NCBI RefSeq assembly: GCF_000803065.1
Contig: NZ_JSXI01000013.1
Location: 87,194 to 151,193, forward strand
DNA: 64,000 nt
Direction of reading: 5' to 3'
Source of the DNA: Sphingomonas sp. ERG5
GTDB taxonomy: Bacteria; Pseudomonadota; Alphaproteobacteria; Sphingomonadales; Sphingomonadaceae
Positions within the stretch are counted from its first letter, which is position 1. The number at the start of each line of letters is the position of its first letter. The notes under the pieces were generated by a model. It was given only the letters and a program-made list of their open reading frames with translations. It made no database searches and had not been told where the DNA came from. This document shows positions 19,812-29,903 of the stretch, in pieces. The translations under genes were made by a program, and so were the position numbers.

Positions 19812-20288
19812 TCAGGACAGTTCGCGACGAAAGGTAAAAGCATCAAAGGTCTGGCCGGCATTGCCGCGATAATAAGCGCGACGTTCGCCGACTTTCGCGA
19901 AGCCAGAGGCACGGTAAAGCTTGATGGCGTCATTGCCCTCGCGCACCTCAAGGTGCAGTTTTAACGCATTTTTTTCCCGTGCCTCAGTAATGACCGAGCG
20001 GAGCAGCGCCGCCGCGACGCCTTTGCGGCGACTGGCTGGTGCGGTCGCGAGCAACAGCAGTTCGGCTTCGTCGAGAATTTGCCGCGACAGGGCAAAGCCG
20101 ACCGGCTTGCCATCGATCGAGGCGATGGTCAGCCACACGCCAGGCAGCGCCATGATGCCGAGGCACTGGCCGCGGGTCCATGCTTCGCCGAATCGCGGGT
20201 CGAATGCCCCGGTCATCAGCGACTCGACCGTGGCGAGATCAGCGGTGCCGCCGCTCCGTAATTCGATCATCGTCAGCACGCTGCTCAT
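19812..20288 (-). CDS. rimI: Ribosomal protein S18-alanine N-acetyltransferase
   Basis: A 158-residue GNAT acetyltransferase with the acetyl-CoA loop [10 protein letters not shown] and the RimI-like blocks [39 protein letters not shown] and RRAYYRG. The start overlaps the tsaB stop by 4 bases (ATGA), and the tsaB-rimI pair is conserved widely, which supports RimI over other GNAT roles. It would acetylate ribosomal protein S18 or other N-termini. Confidence 0.9.
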   Translation of the reverse strand: MSSVLTMIELRSGGTADLATVESLMTGAFDPRFGEAWTRGQCLGIMALPGVWLTIASIDGKPVGFALSRQILDEAELLLLATAPASRRKGVAAALLRSVITEAREKNALKLHLEVREGNDAIKLYRASGFAKVGERRAYYRGNAGQTFDAFTFRRELS

Positions 20289-20902
20289 GCGGCCTGCGGC
20301 TTGGCATCGGGCGCGCGGCCATAGATCGGGCGTGGCGGAAGATCGGTGAATGCGGCCGGCAGCAGGACCGCGTCGGCGGCATCGGGCAGCGCCTCGATCG
20401 CGTCGACTGCCGGGTCAAGCGCGATGAGCCGGTGGATGCCATTGCCGACCGCATGGCGGCCTTCGAGTGCGGCGAGCGCGTCGGCGGGCTTCAGCGAGCC
20501 AAAGGCACCGGCGGGCGAGAGCGAAGCATGGAAGACCTGCATGAAGACCTCGCCATGCCCGCCTTCGAGAACCACCGCAAGCGAGTCGAGATCGGGCCGT
20601 GCGGCGAAACCGGCGGCGGCGATCAGCGGCAGCGAGGAGAAGCCGTACACCTCGGCCTGCCAGCCAAAGGCGAGCGCGCGCGCGGCAGCGATGCCGACCC
20701 GCACGCCGGTGAAGCTGCCCGGACCGCAATCGACCAGGATGCGCCCGGCGCGGCCGCCGTCGGGCAGTTCGGCGATCATTGGCACCAGCCGCTCGGCATG
20801 GCCGCGGCCGACCACCTCATGGCGCGCGGCGATTACCGCGCCGGCTTCAATCAGCGCGACCGAGCAGGCGGCGGTGGCGGTTTCGATGACGAGGGTTCGC
20901 AT
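20285..20902 (-). CDS. tsaB: tRNA t6A biosynthesis dimerisation protein TsaB
   Basis: A 205-residue ASKHA-fold protein that partners TsaD and TsaE in making t6A37 of ANN-decoding tRNAs. It begins MRTLVIETATAACSVALIE and contains the family signature CGPGSFTGVRVGIAAARALA. It lacks a complete ATP site, as expected for TsaB. Translation is coupled to rimI downstream. The start at 20902 is the ATG; a TTG one codon earlier is possible. Confidence 0.95.
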   Translation of the reverse strand: MRTLVIETATAACSVALIEAGAVIAARHEVVGRGHAERLVPMIAELPDGGRAGRILVDCGPGSFTGVRVGIAAARALAFGWQAEVYGFSSLPLIAAAGFAARPDLDSLAVVLEGGHGEVFMQVFHASLSPAGAFGSLKPADALAALEGRHAVGNGIHRLIALDPAVDAIEALPDAADAVLLPAAFTDLPPRPIYGRAPDAKPQAA

Positions 20903-20938
20903 CAATGCCCTCTCCTTGTCGGGGAGCGGGAAATCAAG

Positions 20939-21529
20939 TCAGGCAATCGTGTTGAACTTTTCGAACGCCGGGCGCGGCAGGCGGTCGAAGATGCTCGCCG
21001 GGTCGCCATGGCCGAGCGTCGAGATGAAGTTCGATTTCACGTCGGGCGTCTCAGCGAAAAAGGCGGCATCGACCCCGGCATTGTCGAAGCCCGACATCGG
21101 CCCGGTATCCAGGCCCAGCGCGCGGGCGGCGATGATGAAATAGGCGCCCTGCAGGCTTGAATTGCGCATTGCCGAGACCGCCCGCCCCTGAGGATCGGCG
21201 AACCAGGGCCGCGCATCGACGTGCGGGAAGAATTCAGGCAAATGGTCGTGGAAATTCTGGTCCATGCCGATCACGACGCTGACCGGCGCCTTGAGAATCT
21301 TGGGCGCGTTCTGCGCTGAGCTGCACGCGGCAAGCTTTGCCTTGGACTCGTCGCTGACGCACCAGATCAGGCGTGCGGGTAGTTGATTGGCCGAGGTCGG
21401 ACCCCATTTCATCAAGTCCCAGATGGCGTGAAGCTCGGCTTCGGCGACGGGCTGATCAGTATAACCATTATAGGTGCGCGCGGTACGGAAGATCGTATCG
21501 AGCGCCGCGTCGGACAGCTTCTCGGCCAT
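20939..21529 (-). CDS. Nitroreductase family protein, RutE/malonic semialdehyde reductase-like
   Basis: A 196-residue FMN-dependent oxidoreductase. It starts with LDTIFRTARTYNGYTDQPV and keeps the FMN-binding MKWGPTSANQLPAR and SSLQGAYFIIAARALGLDTGPMSGFD. These segments resemble RutE / HadB, which reduce malonic semialdehyde or related aldehydes with NAD(P)H. No rut pyrimidine genes are present, so the substrate is not fixed by context. It sits between the nifU-like gene and tsaB, 36 bases from tsaB. Confidence 0.88.
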   Translation of the reverse strand: MAEKLSDAALDTIFRTARTYNGYTDQPVAEAELHAIWDLMKWGPTSANQLPARLIWCVSDESKAKLAACSSAQNAPKILKAPVSVVIGMDQNFHDHLPEFFPHVDARPWFADPQGRAVSAMRNSSLQGAYFIIAARALGLDTGPMSGFDNAGVDAAFFAETPDVKSNFISTLGHGDPASIFDRLPRPAFEKFNTIA

Positions 21530-21561
21530 GGCAGAACCTCGTTATGGAAAGCAGGAGAAAA

Positions 21562-22146
21562 TCAGACCGCGCGGACTTCGGTGACTTCGGGAACATAATA
21601 TTTGAGCAATTGCTCGATCCCATTCTTCAGCGTCGCGGTCGATGACGGGCAGCCGGCACAGGCGCCCTGCATCTTGAGGAAGACCTTACCCTGATCGAAG
21701 CCGCGATAAATGATGTCGCCGCCGTCATTGGCGACCGCAGGACGGACGCGCGTTTCGATCAATTCCTTGATTTGCGCGACGATGTCGGCGTCTTCGGGAT
21801 TCTCGGCAAAGTCTTCGTCGGCGGAGGGCACGCTGATCCCGCCGGCGCTGCCCGGGCGGAACAGCGGCATCGCGGCGGAGAAATGATCGAGCAGCAGGCC
21901 GAGCACATCGGGTTTGAGATGTGCCCATTCGACGCCGGGCGCGGCGGTGACCGAAATAAAGTCGCTGCCGAAGAACACGCCGGTCACGTCGCCCAGGCCG
22001 AACAACTGCTCGGCAAGCGGCGACGCTTCTGCTTCTTCGGGGGTGGCGAAGTCGCGGGTGCCCGATTCCATCACGGCACGGCCGGGCAGGAATTTGAGCG
22101 TCGCGGGGTTGGGCGTCGTTTCGGTTTCGATCAGCATGACATGCAT
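21562..22146 (-). CDS. NifU-like Fe-S scaffold/carrier protein (NfuA type)
   Basis: A 194-residue protein with an N-terminal Nfu domain (TPNPATLKFLPG, about residues 11-95) and a C-terminal NifU domain carrying Cys163 and Cys166 in GACAGCPSS, which bind a 4Fe-4S cluster at the dimer interface. It delivers clusters to apoproteins, for example MiaB nearby. ATG at 22146 is used; the ATG at 22137 (MLIETETTP) is equally plausible. It heads the conserved minus-strand run towards corC. Confidence 0.93.
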   Translation of the reverse strand: MHVMLIETETTPNPATLKFLPGRAVMESGTRDFATPEEAEASPLAEQLFGLGDVTGVFFGSDFISVTAAPGVEWAHLKPDVLGLLLDHFSAAMPLFRPGSAGGISVPSADEDFAENPEDADIVAQIKELIETRVRPAVANDGGDIIYRGFDQGKVFLKMQGACAGCPSSTATLKNGIEQLLKYYVPEVTEVRAV

Positions 22147-22229
22147 GTGGCGTGGCGACGGGGGCGGATCAAGGCAGGAGTTGGAAACGGATCAATTCCC
22201 CTCCCGCGCGCGGGAGGGGAGCGCGGGCG

Positions 22230-23099
22230 TCAAACGTCCATTTTCTTCATTGCGTCGTTCCAGCTCGCGATATTGTCGCGCGCTTCCTGCACGAAGGCGG
22301 ATTTGCGCACGACCTTGAGGAACGTGTCGGCGATCCAGCGGCCGGGCTGGCGCAAGGGGCGCTCGAACTGCACCAGCAGGACGACGCGTGTGCCGTTGGT
22401 GTCGTTCCACACTTCATGCTGATAGGTGTCGTCGAACACCAGCGTCTCGCCCTCCGACCAGCGCACGATGCGGTCGTCGACGCGCATCCGGACATCGCCA
22501 TCGGTCGGCACGATCAGGCCGAGATGGCAGGTGATCAGACCCTTGGTCACGCCGCGGTGATCGGGAATGTGCGTGCCGGGGGCGAGGATCGAGAAAAAGG
22601 CGCTGTTCAGGCCCGGGATCTGCTCGACGATCGCCTGGGTCTTCGGGCAGCGCGCGAGATTGTCCTCGATCGGAAAGCCATAGCCCCACAGGAAGAAGGA
22701 GCGCCACATATTCACCTGGGCGATCGCGCGGTGGTCGGGCGAAATGGTCGCAAGGCTTGGGGAGGCCTGGCCCTGCAGTGCGACCGTGATCGCTTCGTCG
22801 CGAATGACTTCCCAATTGTCGCGCAGAATCGTGGTCCAGGCGAAGTCGCGTACGTCGAGCACCGGATCGTTGGACACCAGCGACGACGAGGCGATCAGCC
22901 GATCGAACAGGCCGCGCAAATGCTTGCCGAAGCGAATGATGAAGGGCCGGTTCGGGTCGGCCTCGAGCTTCGCACCGGGGACTGGTGCGCCCGATATGAC
23001 GTTCAGATCGGGCACGCGAATGGTGCGCTGATCCTCGGAGGTGCCTGATTTAGGCCATAATGCGGTCGCTGCCGCGGTGGTTTCTGCAGTCACTGACAT
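22230..23099 (-). CDS. Aspartyl/asparaginyl beta-hydroxylase family protein
   Basis: A 289-residue protein whose C-terminal half (about residues 150-265) is an Asp/Asn hydroxylase-type cupin. ILAPGTHIPDHRG carries the first iron-binding His, followed by the Arg segment RMRVDD and the second His in DDTYQHEVWN. The family uses Fe(II) and 2-oxoglutarate to hydroxylate protein or lipid substrates. The N-terminal part is unassigned. ATG at 23099 is chosen over a TTG at 23126. It is divergent from the M16 peptidase gene. Confidence 0.87.
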   Translation of the reverse strand: MSVTAETTAAATALWPKSGTSEDQRTIRVPDLNVISGAPVPGAKLEADPNRPFIIRFGKHLRGLFDRLIASSSLVSNDPVLDVRDFAWTTILRDNWEVIRDEAITVALQGQASPSLATISPDHRAIAQVNMWRSFFLWGYGFPIEDNLARCPKTQAIVEQIPGLNSAFFSILAPGTHIPDHRGVTKGLITCHLGLIVPTDGDVRMRVDDRIVRWSEGETLVFDDTYQHEVWNDTNGTRVVLLVQFERPLRQPGRWIADTFLKVVRKSAFVQEARDNIASWNDAMKKMDV

Positions 23100-23291
23100 A
23101 CTCGCGTTCGTGGGGGCGGTGCTCAACCAGCCCGGATTTCCTCATGTTGCACCGCAGCGACGTATGCCCCCAATCGCTTCGGTCCGGCGGGACCTAATGG
23201 CCGTGTTGGTCTAAATGATGGCGGTTTGTGTCCTTAGCGTGCCATGGACGGCATCTGGCGGTCGTCGGCGAACGCGGCTAGGATCACCGCC

Positions 23292-26267
23292 ATGCATGCT
23301 CTTTTGCGCGTTACGCGTTTTCCGCTGATCTCCGCCCTCCTGCTCGGTCTGACGCTGCCCGCCAGCGGCCAGAACGTCGCTCCCAGCGCAGACGTTCCGG
23401 TATCGACACAAAAAATCGATCATTCCGCCTGGCTTTACAAGGGCAGCGACATACCGCCCGATCCGGCATGGCGATTCGGTACGCTGCCCAATGGCCTCCG
23501 TTATGCGGTGCGGCGAAATGGCGTGCCGCCGGGTCAGGTCGCTATTCGCGTGCGGGTCGATGCCGGGTCGCTGATGGAGACCGAAAGCGAGCGCGGCTAT
23601 GCGCATCTGATCGAACATCTCTCATTCCGCGGTTCGGTCTATGTGCCCGATGGCGAAGCGAAGCGGATCTGGCAACGTTTCGGCGCGACCTTCGGGTCGG
23701 ATACCAATGCCCAGACCACGCCGACGCAAACGGTGTTCAAGCTCGACTTGCCCAGCGCGACCGAGGCCGGGCTCGACGAGAGTCTGAAAGTGCTGGCGGG
23801 CATGGTCGACAAGCCCAACATCACCACCGCGGCGCTCAATGCCGAGCGGCCCGCCGTGCTGGCCGAGCAACGTGAAGCGCCAGGACCGCAAGTACGCTTC
23901 AGCGATGCGCGGCTGGCGAGTTTCTTTGCCGGACAGCCACTCGCCAACCGCTCACCGATCGGCACGATCAAGACGCTGGAAGCGGCGACCGCCGAGGGCG
24001 TCAAGCAATTCCATAATCGCTGGTACCGCCCGGAGCGTACGGTCGTGGTGATTTCGGGCGACCTCGATCCGGCCTTGTTCGAGCGGCTGGTCGTGAAGAA
24101 TTTCTCCGGCTGGCAAGGAAATGGCCCAAAACCCGCCGAACCCGATTTCGGCAAGCCCGACCCGTCTCAGCCATCGACGGCGGTGATGGTCGAACCAAGC
24201 CTGCCGCCCAGCGTCACGCTCGTCCTGTTGCGACCCTGGAAATACCAGGACGATACGGTGATCATGAACCAGAAGCGGCTGGTCGACTCGGTCGCTGCGG
24301 CCGTTATCAGCCGTCGCCTCGAAACCCGCGCACGGGCGGGCGGAAGTTTTATCGCTGCCGGGGTCAACATTTCCGACGAATCCCGTTCCGCCAACATGAC
24401 TTATGTCCAGATTCGCCCGATCGGGGATGATTGGGAAGCGGCGCTGAAGGATGTGCGTGCGGTGATCGCCGATGCATCGACTGTTCCGCCGAGCGAAGCC
24501 GAAATCGCGCGCGAGTTGGCCGATTTAACGACATCCTTCCGTACCGTTGCCGAGACGGCGCCCGCAGAAGCGGGCGCGTCACAGGCCGACGATATGGTTC
24601 AGGCGGTCGATATTCGTGAGACGATGACAGCGCCGGCAACGATCTATTCCGTGTTCAAGGATGCGCAAAAGAAGAAGATGTTCACGCCGGCCACGGTGCT
24701 GGCGTCAACCAAACGCGTGTTCGTTGGCGACGCCACCCGTGCGTTCATCAATATCCGCACTCCCGACGAGGGGGCCGCGACCAAGCTGGCGGCAGCGCTC
24801 AAGGCCGATGTCGGTGGCCTTGCCGGCACGCGCACGGCGCAGGCCAAGGTCGATTTCTCCAAACTGCCCAAACTCGGCAAGCCGGCCACGGTCGTCAGTC
24901 GCGAGAAGATCTCCGACATGGATATCGAAAAGGTCGTGTTCTCGAACGGCGTGCGGCTGATGCTGCGCACTAGCCCGGCCGAAGCGACTCGCGTCTATGT
25001 CCGCGTGCGCTTCGGCGGCGGCTATAATGCGTTGCCTGCCGATCGCGAGACCCCGAGCTGGGCGGGCGATCTCGCGCTTGTCGCGGGCGGCATCGGCACG
25101 CTCAAGCAGGGTGACATCGATCAACTCACCGCCGGCCGTCGTATCGGGCTCGATTTTGACATTGACGATGATGCGTTCAGCTATGGCGCGATGACCTCGC
25201 CGACCGATCTCGCCGATCAGCTGCGGCTGATGGCGGCGCGAATGGCCGCACCGGGCTGGGATCCGAACCCGGTCGCGCGCGCCAAGTCGCTGATCCTCGC
25301 CGGCTATAACGGCTTCGAGGCGTCACCCGACGGCGTCCTGTCGCGCGATCTGGAAAGGTTGCTTCATGACGGTGATCCGCGCTGGGGCACGCCGACTCGC
25401 GAAGAAGTGACCGGGACGACCGCAGCGGACGTGCGCAAATTGTGGGAACCGCTGCTCGCCAATGGCCCGATCGAAGTGCAGGTGTTCGGCGACATCAACG
25501 CCGATGCGGCGATCAAGGCGGTCGCACAAAGCATCGGCGCCCTGCCGCCACGTGTCGCCTCGACCGTGGCCGCACCGCCGATACGCTTCCCGGCGCATAA
25601 TGTGACGCCGCTGGTCAAGACTCATACCGGCCCGGAAAACCAGGCGGCTGCGGTCATCGTCTGGCCGACCGGAGGCGGGGTCGAGCAAATCACCGAGGGC
25701 CGCTATCTCGACGTGCTCGCCGCGATCATGAGCGACCGGCTGTTCGACCGGCTGCGCTCAGAAGCCGGGGCGAGCTATTCGCCATCGGTGCAGAGCCAGT
25801 GGCCGATGGGCCTGAGCGGTGGCGGTCGCCTGTTCGCGATCGGCCAGGTCGCGCCGGACAATATCGCGCTGTTCTTCAAGATGTCGCGCGAGATCGCTGC
25901 GGACCTGGTCGCCAATCCGGTCAGCGATGATGAGCTGCAGCGTATCCTGACGCCGATGAAGCAGTCGATCATGCGCTCATCGACCGGCAATCAGTTCTGG
26001 ATGATGAACCTTGCCGGATCGATGTATGACGAGCGCCGGATCGCGGCGCTGCGCGGCCTGTTCAGGGATCTGGCGCGCGTGACCTCCGCCGATGTGCAGG
26101 CGACGGCGCAGAAATATCTGCAGCCGGACAAGGACTGGACGATGGCGGTGGTGCCCAAGGCACTCGCCGACAAGCCATTGTTGCTGCAGCCGACAATCGC
26201 GGCGACCGTGGCGCCGGCCAGCACGCCAGCTGTGACGAAGAAGAAGCCGGTGGTGGTGGGGCGCTAA
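23292..26267 (+). CDS. Exported M16 family (insulinase/pitrilysin-like) zinc peptidase
   Basis: A 991-residue protein with a signal peptide (MHALLRVTRFPLISALLLGL, cut near ASGQ) and two M16 halves. The inverted zinc motif HxxEH is His105-Leu-Ile-Glu108-His109 in the first half, with a downstream Glu in the ERPAVLAEQRE region. The second half starts near ISDMDIEKVVFSNGVRLMLR and is catalytically inactive. Members degrade peptides in the periplasm; the long single-chain form is common in sphingomonads. The start at 23292 is chosen because it begins the signal peptide. It is convergent with the acyl-CoA synthetase gene. Confidence 0.93.
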   Translation: MHALLRVTRFPLISALLLGLTLPASGQNVAPSADVPVSTQKIDHSAWLYKGSDIPPDPAWRFGTLPNGLRYAVRRNGVPPGQVAIRVRVDAGSLMETESERGYAHLIEHLSFRGSVYVPDGEAKRIWQRFGATFGSDTNAQTTPTQTVFKLDLPSATEAGLDESLKVLAGMVDKPNITTAALNAERPAVLAEQREAPGPQVRFSDARLASFFAGQPLANRSPIGTIKTLEAATAEGVKQFHNRWYRPERTVVVISGDLDPALFERLVVKNFSGWQGNGPKPAEPDFGKPDPSQPSTAVMVEPSLPPSVTLVLLRPWKYQDDTVIMNQKRLVDSVAAAVISRRLETRARAGGSFIAAGVNISDESRSANMTYVQIRPIGDDWEAALKDVRAVIADASTVPPSEAEIARELADLTTSFRTVAETAPAEAGASQADDMVQAVDIRETMTAPATIYSVFKDAQKKKMFTPATVLASTKRVFVGDATRAFINIRTPDEGAATKLAAALKADVGGLAGTRTAQAKVDFSKLPKLGKPATVVSREKISDMDIEKVVFSNGVRLMLRTSPAEATRVYVRVRFGGGYNALPADRETPSWAGDLALVAGGIGTLKQGDIDQLTAGRRIGLDFDIDDDAFSYGAMTSPTDLADQLRLMAARMAAPGWDPNPVARAKSLILAGYNGFEASPDGVLSRDLERLLHDGDPRWGTPTREEVTGTTAADVRKLWEPLLANGPIEVQVFGDINADAAIKAVAQSIGALPPRVASTVAAPPIRFPAHNVTPLVKTHTGPENQAAAVIVWPTGGGVEQITEGRYLDVLAAIMSDRLFDRLRSEAGASYSPSVQSQWPMGLSGGGRLFAIGQVAPDNIALFFKMSREIAADLVANPVSDDELQRILTPMKQSIMRSSTGNQFWMMNLAGSMYDERRIAALRGLFRDLARVTSADVQATAQKYLQPDKDWTMAVVPKALADKPLLLQPTIAATVAPASTPAVTKKKPVVVGR

Positions 26268-26323
26268 CGTACCAAATCAGACGAGTGATCAGTGCGCGGC
26301 GCTGGTCATCCGTCCCGGCCCGG

Positions 26324-28114
26324 CTATCCCTTGTACAGCGCGTCCAGCCGCGGCCCATATGCTTCCTTCAGCACATGGCGGCGGATCTTCAGTGACGGCG
26401 TGAGCTGTTCATTCTCGATCGTGAAGGGGCCATCCGCGATCACGTAGCGGCGCACGCGTTCGATCACCGACAGATCCTTGTTCACTCGTTCGACCGCGGC
26501 GCTGAGCGCGGTGCGGTAGCTGCTATTCTCAACCAGCCTGGCGAAGTTGCAGCTATCGCCATTCTTCGCGCACCATTCCTGCGTCCATTCGGGGTCGGGC
26601 ACGATCACCGCGACCATATAGGGCTTGCGATCGCCGAAGATCATCGCCTGGACGATCTCGGGTTGAAGCGTGAGCATCCCCTCGACCTTTTGCGGCGCGA
26701 CATTGTCGCCCTTGTCGTTGACGATGATGTCCTTCTTGCGATCGGTGATCTTGATCCGGCCATTCGCGTCGATCAGGCCGATATCGCCGGTGTGGAGCCA
26801 GCCATCCTTCAGCACGCGGGCGGTTTCCGCTTCGTTGCGCCAATAGCCATGCATGACGAGTTCGCCGCGCACCAGGATCTCGCCATCCTCGGCGATGCGC
26901 ACTTCGGTATCGGGCAGAGGTGGACCGACCGTATCCATCTTGAGCCCGGCGCTCGGACGATTGCACGAGATGACCGGCGCAGCCTCGGTCTGGCCATAGC
27001 CTTGCAGGAAGGTCAGGCCGAGCGACTGGAAGAAGATGCCGACTTCCGGAGTCAGCGGCGCACCGCCTGACACCATCGCCTTCAGCCGTCCGCCGAACCG
27101 CTTGCTGATCTTGGGCTTGATCGTCGCGTTGACCACGAGGTTCATCGCGCGATCCTTCAGGCTCATGCGGCCCTCATAGGATTTGGCGCCGACATCGAGC
27201 GCGCGATCGAGCAGATAGTTGGAGACCTTGCCCTGTTTCTCGATCGCCTTGGAAATGCGCGTGCGCAGCACTTCGAACAGCCGCGGCACGACAACCATGA
27301 TCGTCGGGCGCGTTTCCTCGATATTGGAGGCGAGCTTGTCGAGCCCCTCGGAATAATAGATCTGCGCGCCCAGCCCGATCGGGAAATGCTGGCCGCCGGT
27401 ATGTTCATAGGCGTGGCTGAGCGGCAGGAAGGACAGGAATACCTCCTCGTCCCACCCGAAATCTTCGGAAATGATGGTGGTGCAGCCCTGCACATTGTGA
27501 AGGATCGCGCCATGATGCTGCATCACGCCGCGCGGCGCGCCACCGGTGCCGCTGGTGTAGATGATGCAGGCCAGATCCTCGCGCTTGAACGTTGCGTCCG
27601 CCGCCACGTCCTTTGGATCGGCGGCATGGTCGGCGATCAGCTTCGACCAATTGTGGAATTCGAGCGCACCGGACTGGGCGACGCGGATATCCTCGATGCC
27701 GATGACGATCTTCGCCGCCGTCGCGCGGACTGTGGCGGGAAGCAGCACTTTGGCGAGTTTGGCGGTCGAGACGATCACCGCCTTGGCACCGCTATTCTCG
27801 ATGATGTGCGTATGGTCGCGTTCGGTATTGGTGACATAGGTGGGCACGGTGACGCAGCCCGCCGCCATGATCGCCAGGTCGCTGAGGCACCATTCGGGGC
27901 GGTTTTCCGATACCAGCATCACCCGGTCGCCGCGCTCCAGCCCGATCGCTTGCAGTGCGCGCGCCAGGCTCGCCACCTGTACCGCGGCCTCGCGCCAGCT
28001 GAGCGCGACCCAGCCGCTGCTTTCCTTGTGCCACAGGAACGGCTTGTCGCCCCGTTCCGTCGCACGCGTGAAAAACATGGTGACCAGATTCGGGAAATGT
28101 TCGAGCGTGCGCAT
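26324..28114 (-). CDS. Long-chain fatty acid--CoA ligase, AMP-forming
   Basis: A 596-residue adenylate-forming enzyme that activates fatty acids for beta-oxidation or lipid synthesis. The P-loop signature is IIYTSGTGGAPRGVMQHH (about residue 185). The A-motif SFLPLSHAYEHTGG and the YGQTEAAPVISCN and WLHTGDIGLID motifs follow, with the catalytic lysine region near the C-terminus. Length and the N-terminal FPNLVTMFFTRATERGDKPFL place it with the large FadD/FAA1-like group. It is alone between the M16 and ggt genes, reading the same way as ggt. Confidence 0.94.
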   Translation of the reverse strand: MRTLEHFPNLVTMFFTRATERGDKPFLWHKESSGWVALSWREAAVQVASLARALQAIGLERGDRVMLVSENRPEWCLSDLAIMAAGCVTVPTYVTNTERDHTHIIENSGAKAVIVSTAKLAKVLLPATVRATAAKIVIGIEDIRVAQSGALEFHNWSKLIADHAADPKDVAADATFKREDLACIIYTSGTGGAPRGVMQHHGAILHNVQGCTTIISEDFGWDEEVFLSFLPLSHAYEHTGGQHFPIGLGAQIYYSEGLDKLASNIEETRPTIMVVVPRLFEVLRTRISKAIEKQGKVSNYLLDRALDVGAKSYEGRMSLKDRAMNLVVNATIKPKISKRFGGRLKAMVSGGAPLTPEVGIFFQSLGLTFLQGYGQTEAAPVISCNRPSAGLKMDTVGPPLPDTEVRIAEDGEILVRGELVMHGYWRNEAETARVLKDGWLHTGDIGLIDANGRIKITDRKKDIIVNDKGDNVAPQKVEGMLTLQPEIVQAMIFGDRKPYMVAVIVPDPEWTQEWCAKNGDSCNFARLVENSSYRTALSAAVERVNKDLSVIERVRRYVIADGPFTIENEQLTPSLKIRRHVLKEAYGPRLDALYKG

Positions 28115-28179
28115 CTGTCTCTCCTGAACGCGCGCCGTGTTCGGCTGCGCGGATTGTTCGCCAAATCCCGTCGGTCGGC

Positions 28180-29847
28180 CTATTCGGCCAGCGCGACGCC
28201 AACGCTGCGCGGGTCGGCGGCACCGACCCAGCCCGACACGGTCAGCTCGGCGGCATTGGCCTTCAGCCCGAGCTTGGCGATGTTGACCTTGTGACCGAGC
28301 TTTTCCAGCGCGGGCTTGAGGGCCTCGCGCCCGGTGCCCTGTTCGAGGACCAGCGTATCGCCGTTAAAATAGATCAGGCCTTCACCGATCGCATCACGCG
28401 CCGATTCGTTCCAGTCGAGATGCGCGATCAGCGCCTTGGCGACCTGCATGATGATCGTCTTGCCGCCGGCCGCGCCAACCGTGAAGATCGGCTTGCCCTT
28501 GGCATCGTACACCATAGTCGGCGACATTGACGACAAGGGCCGCTTGCCCGGTTCGACCCGGTTGGCGACTGGCTTGCCGTCCTTTTCCGGCGCCATGGTG
28601 AAGTCGGTCAGCTCGTTGTTGAGGACAAAGCCATTGGCAAGCAACTGGCTGCCGAACGGCCCTTCGACGGTCGAGGTCATCGAGACGACATCGCCATTGC
28701 GGTCGACCGCGACGAAGTGCGTCGTGCTCGGCACTTCGTTCTGGACCGCGGCGGTGCGCGGTTTCGCGCCCGGCGGTGTGCCGGCTTCATAGCTGCCCAG
28801 CGACTTGGTCGCCGAAATCAGCCTGGAGCGTGATTTGACATAGGCTGGGTCGATCAGCCCGGCGACCGGCACATCGACAAAGTCGGGATCGCCGAGATAT
28901 TTCTCGCGGTCGGCATAGGCGAGCAGCATCGCTTCGCCGATCAAATGCCAGGCGACCGGCGAATCCTTGCCGAGCTTCTTCATGTCGAACCGCTCGATCA
29001 TGCCCAGGATCTGCAGCACCGTGGTGGCGCCCGACGAGGGCGGGCCCATGCCGCAAATCCGGTAGCCGCGGTACTTGCCGCAGACCGGTGGACGTTCCTG
29101 CGCCTGATAGGCGGCCAGGTCGGCCAGCGTCATGTCGCTTGGATTCTGTGATGCGCCGGTCGTGACCCTGACGATCTCTTCCGCATTGGCACCGCTGTAA
29201 AATGCCTCTGGCCCTTCGTCCGCCAGCCGGCGCAAAATGGCGGCAAGCTTCGGATTCTTCACCGTCGTACCGACCGTCAGCGGCTTGCCGTTGGCGTCGA
29301 GATACTGTTTCGCCGTATCGGGGAACTTGCTCCAATACTGGCTGACGAAACCGATGCCATTGGCCATTGGCTGGGTGACCTGATAGCCCTCTTCGGCGAG
29401 CTTGATCGCCGGTGCGAACAACGCCTTCCACGGCAACTTGCCCCATTTCGCATGAGTCATTGCCAGCAGCCGGACATTGCCGGGCACACCGACCGAGCGG
29501 CCGCCGGGGACTGCCTTGAAATAGGGCAGGGGCTTGCCGTCTTCGTCAAGAAAGCGCTCGGGCGTGGCGGCCATCGGCGCCTTTTCCCGCCCGTTGATCG
29601 TCTCGAGCTTGCCGGTCTTGCCGTCATGATGGAGCAGGAAGCCGCCGCCGCCGATGCCGCTCGATTGCGGCTCGACCACGGTCAGCGCCAGCATCATCGC
29701 CATCGCCGCGTCGGCGGCGCTGCCGCCCTCGCGCAGGATCTGTTGCCCTGCGGCCGAAGCGCGCGGATCGGCGGAGGAAACGATGCCCTGGGCGGTGACG
29801 GCGGTGGGCCCAAGGAGCAAGGCGAGCACGAGGATGAGTTTTTTCAT
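28180..29847 (-). CDS. ggt: Gamma-glutamyltransferase
   Basis: A 555-residue periplasmic N-terminal-nucleophile hydrolase that cleaves glutathione and other gamma-glutamyl compounds. The signal peptide (MKKLILVLALLLGPTAVTAQ) is clear. Thr375 in VPSTTHFVAVD is the expected autoprocessing site and nucleophile. NGREKAP holds the substrate-binding Arg, and PLSSMSPT with GAAGGKTI close the active site. ATG at 29847 is chosen because it begins the signal peptide; an upstream frame extension is rejected. Confidence 0.96.
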   Translation of the reverse strand: MKKLILVLALLLGPTAVTAQGIVSSADPRASAAGQQILREGGSAADAAMAMMLALTVVEPQSSGIGGGGFLLHHDGKTGKLETINGREKAPMAATPERFLDEDGKPLPYFKAVPGGRSVGVPGNVRLLAMTHAKWGKLPWKALFAPAIKLAEEGYQVTQPMANGIGFVSQYWSKFPDTAKQYLDANGKPLTVGTTVKNPKLAAILRRLADEGPEAFYSGANAEEIVRVTTGASQNPSDMTLADLAAYQAQERPPVCGKYRGYRICGMGPPSSGATTVLQILGMIERFDMKKLGKDSPVAWHLIGEAMLLAYADREKYLGDPDFVDVPVAGLIDPAYVKSRSRLISATKSLGSYEAGTPPGAKPRTAAVQNEVPSTTHFVAVDRNGDVVSMTSTVEGPFGSQLLANGFVLNNELTDFTMAPEKDGKPVANRVEPGKRPLSSMSPTMVYDAKGKPIFTVGAAGGKTIIMQVAKALIAHLDWNESARDAIGEGLIYFNGDTLVLEQGTGREALKPALEKLGHKVNIAKLGLKANAAELTVSGWVGAADPRSVGVALAE

Positions 29848-29903
29848 TGCCGAAAAGCGTAAGCGCGGTTTCCGACGCGAACAAGACGCTACGTCATTCC
29901 ATA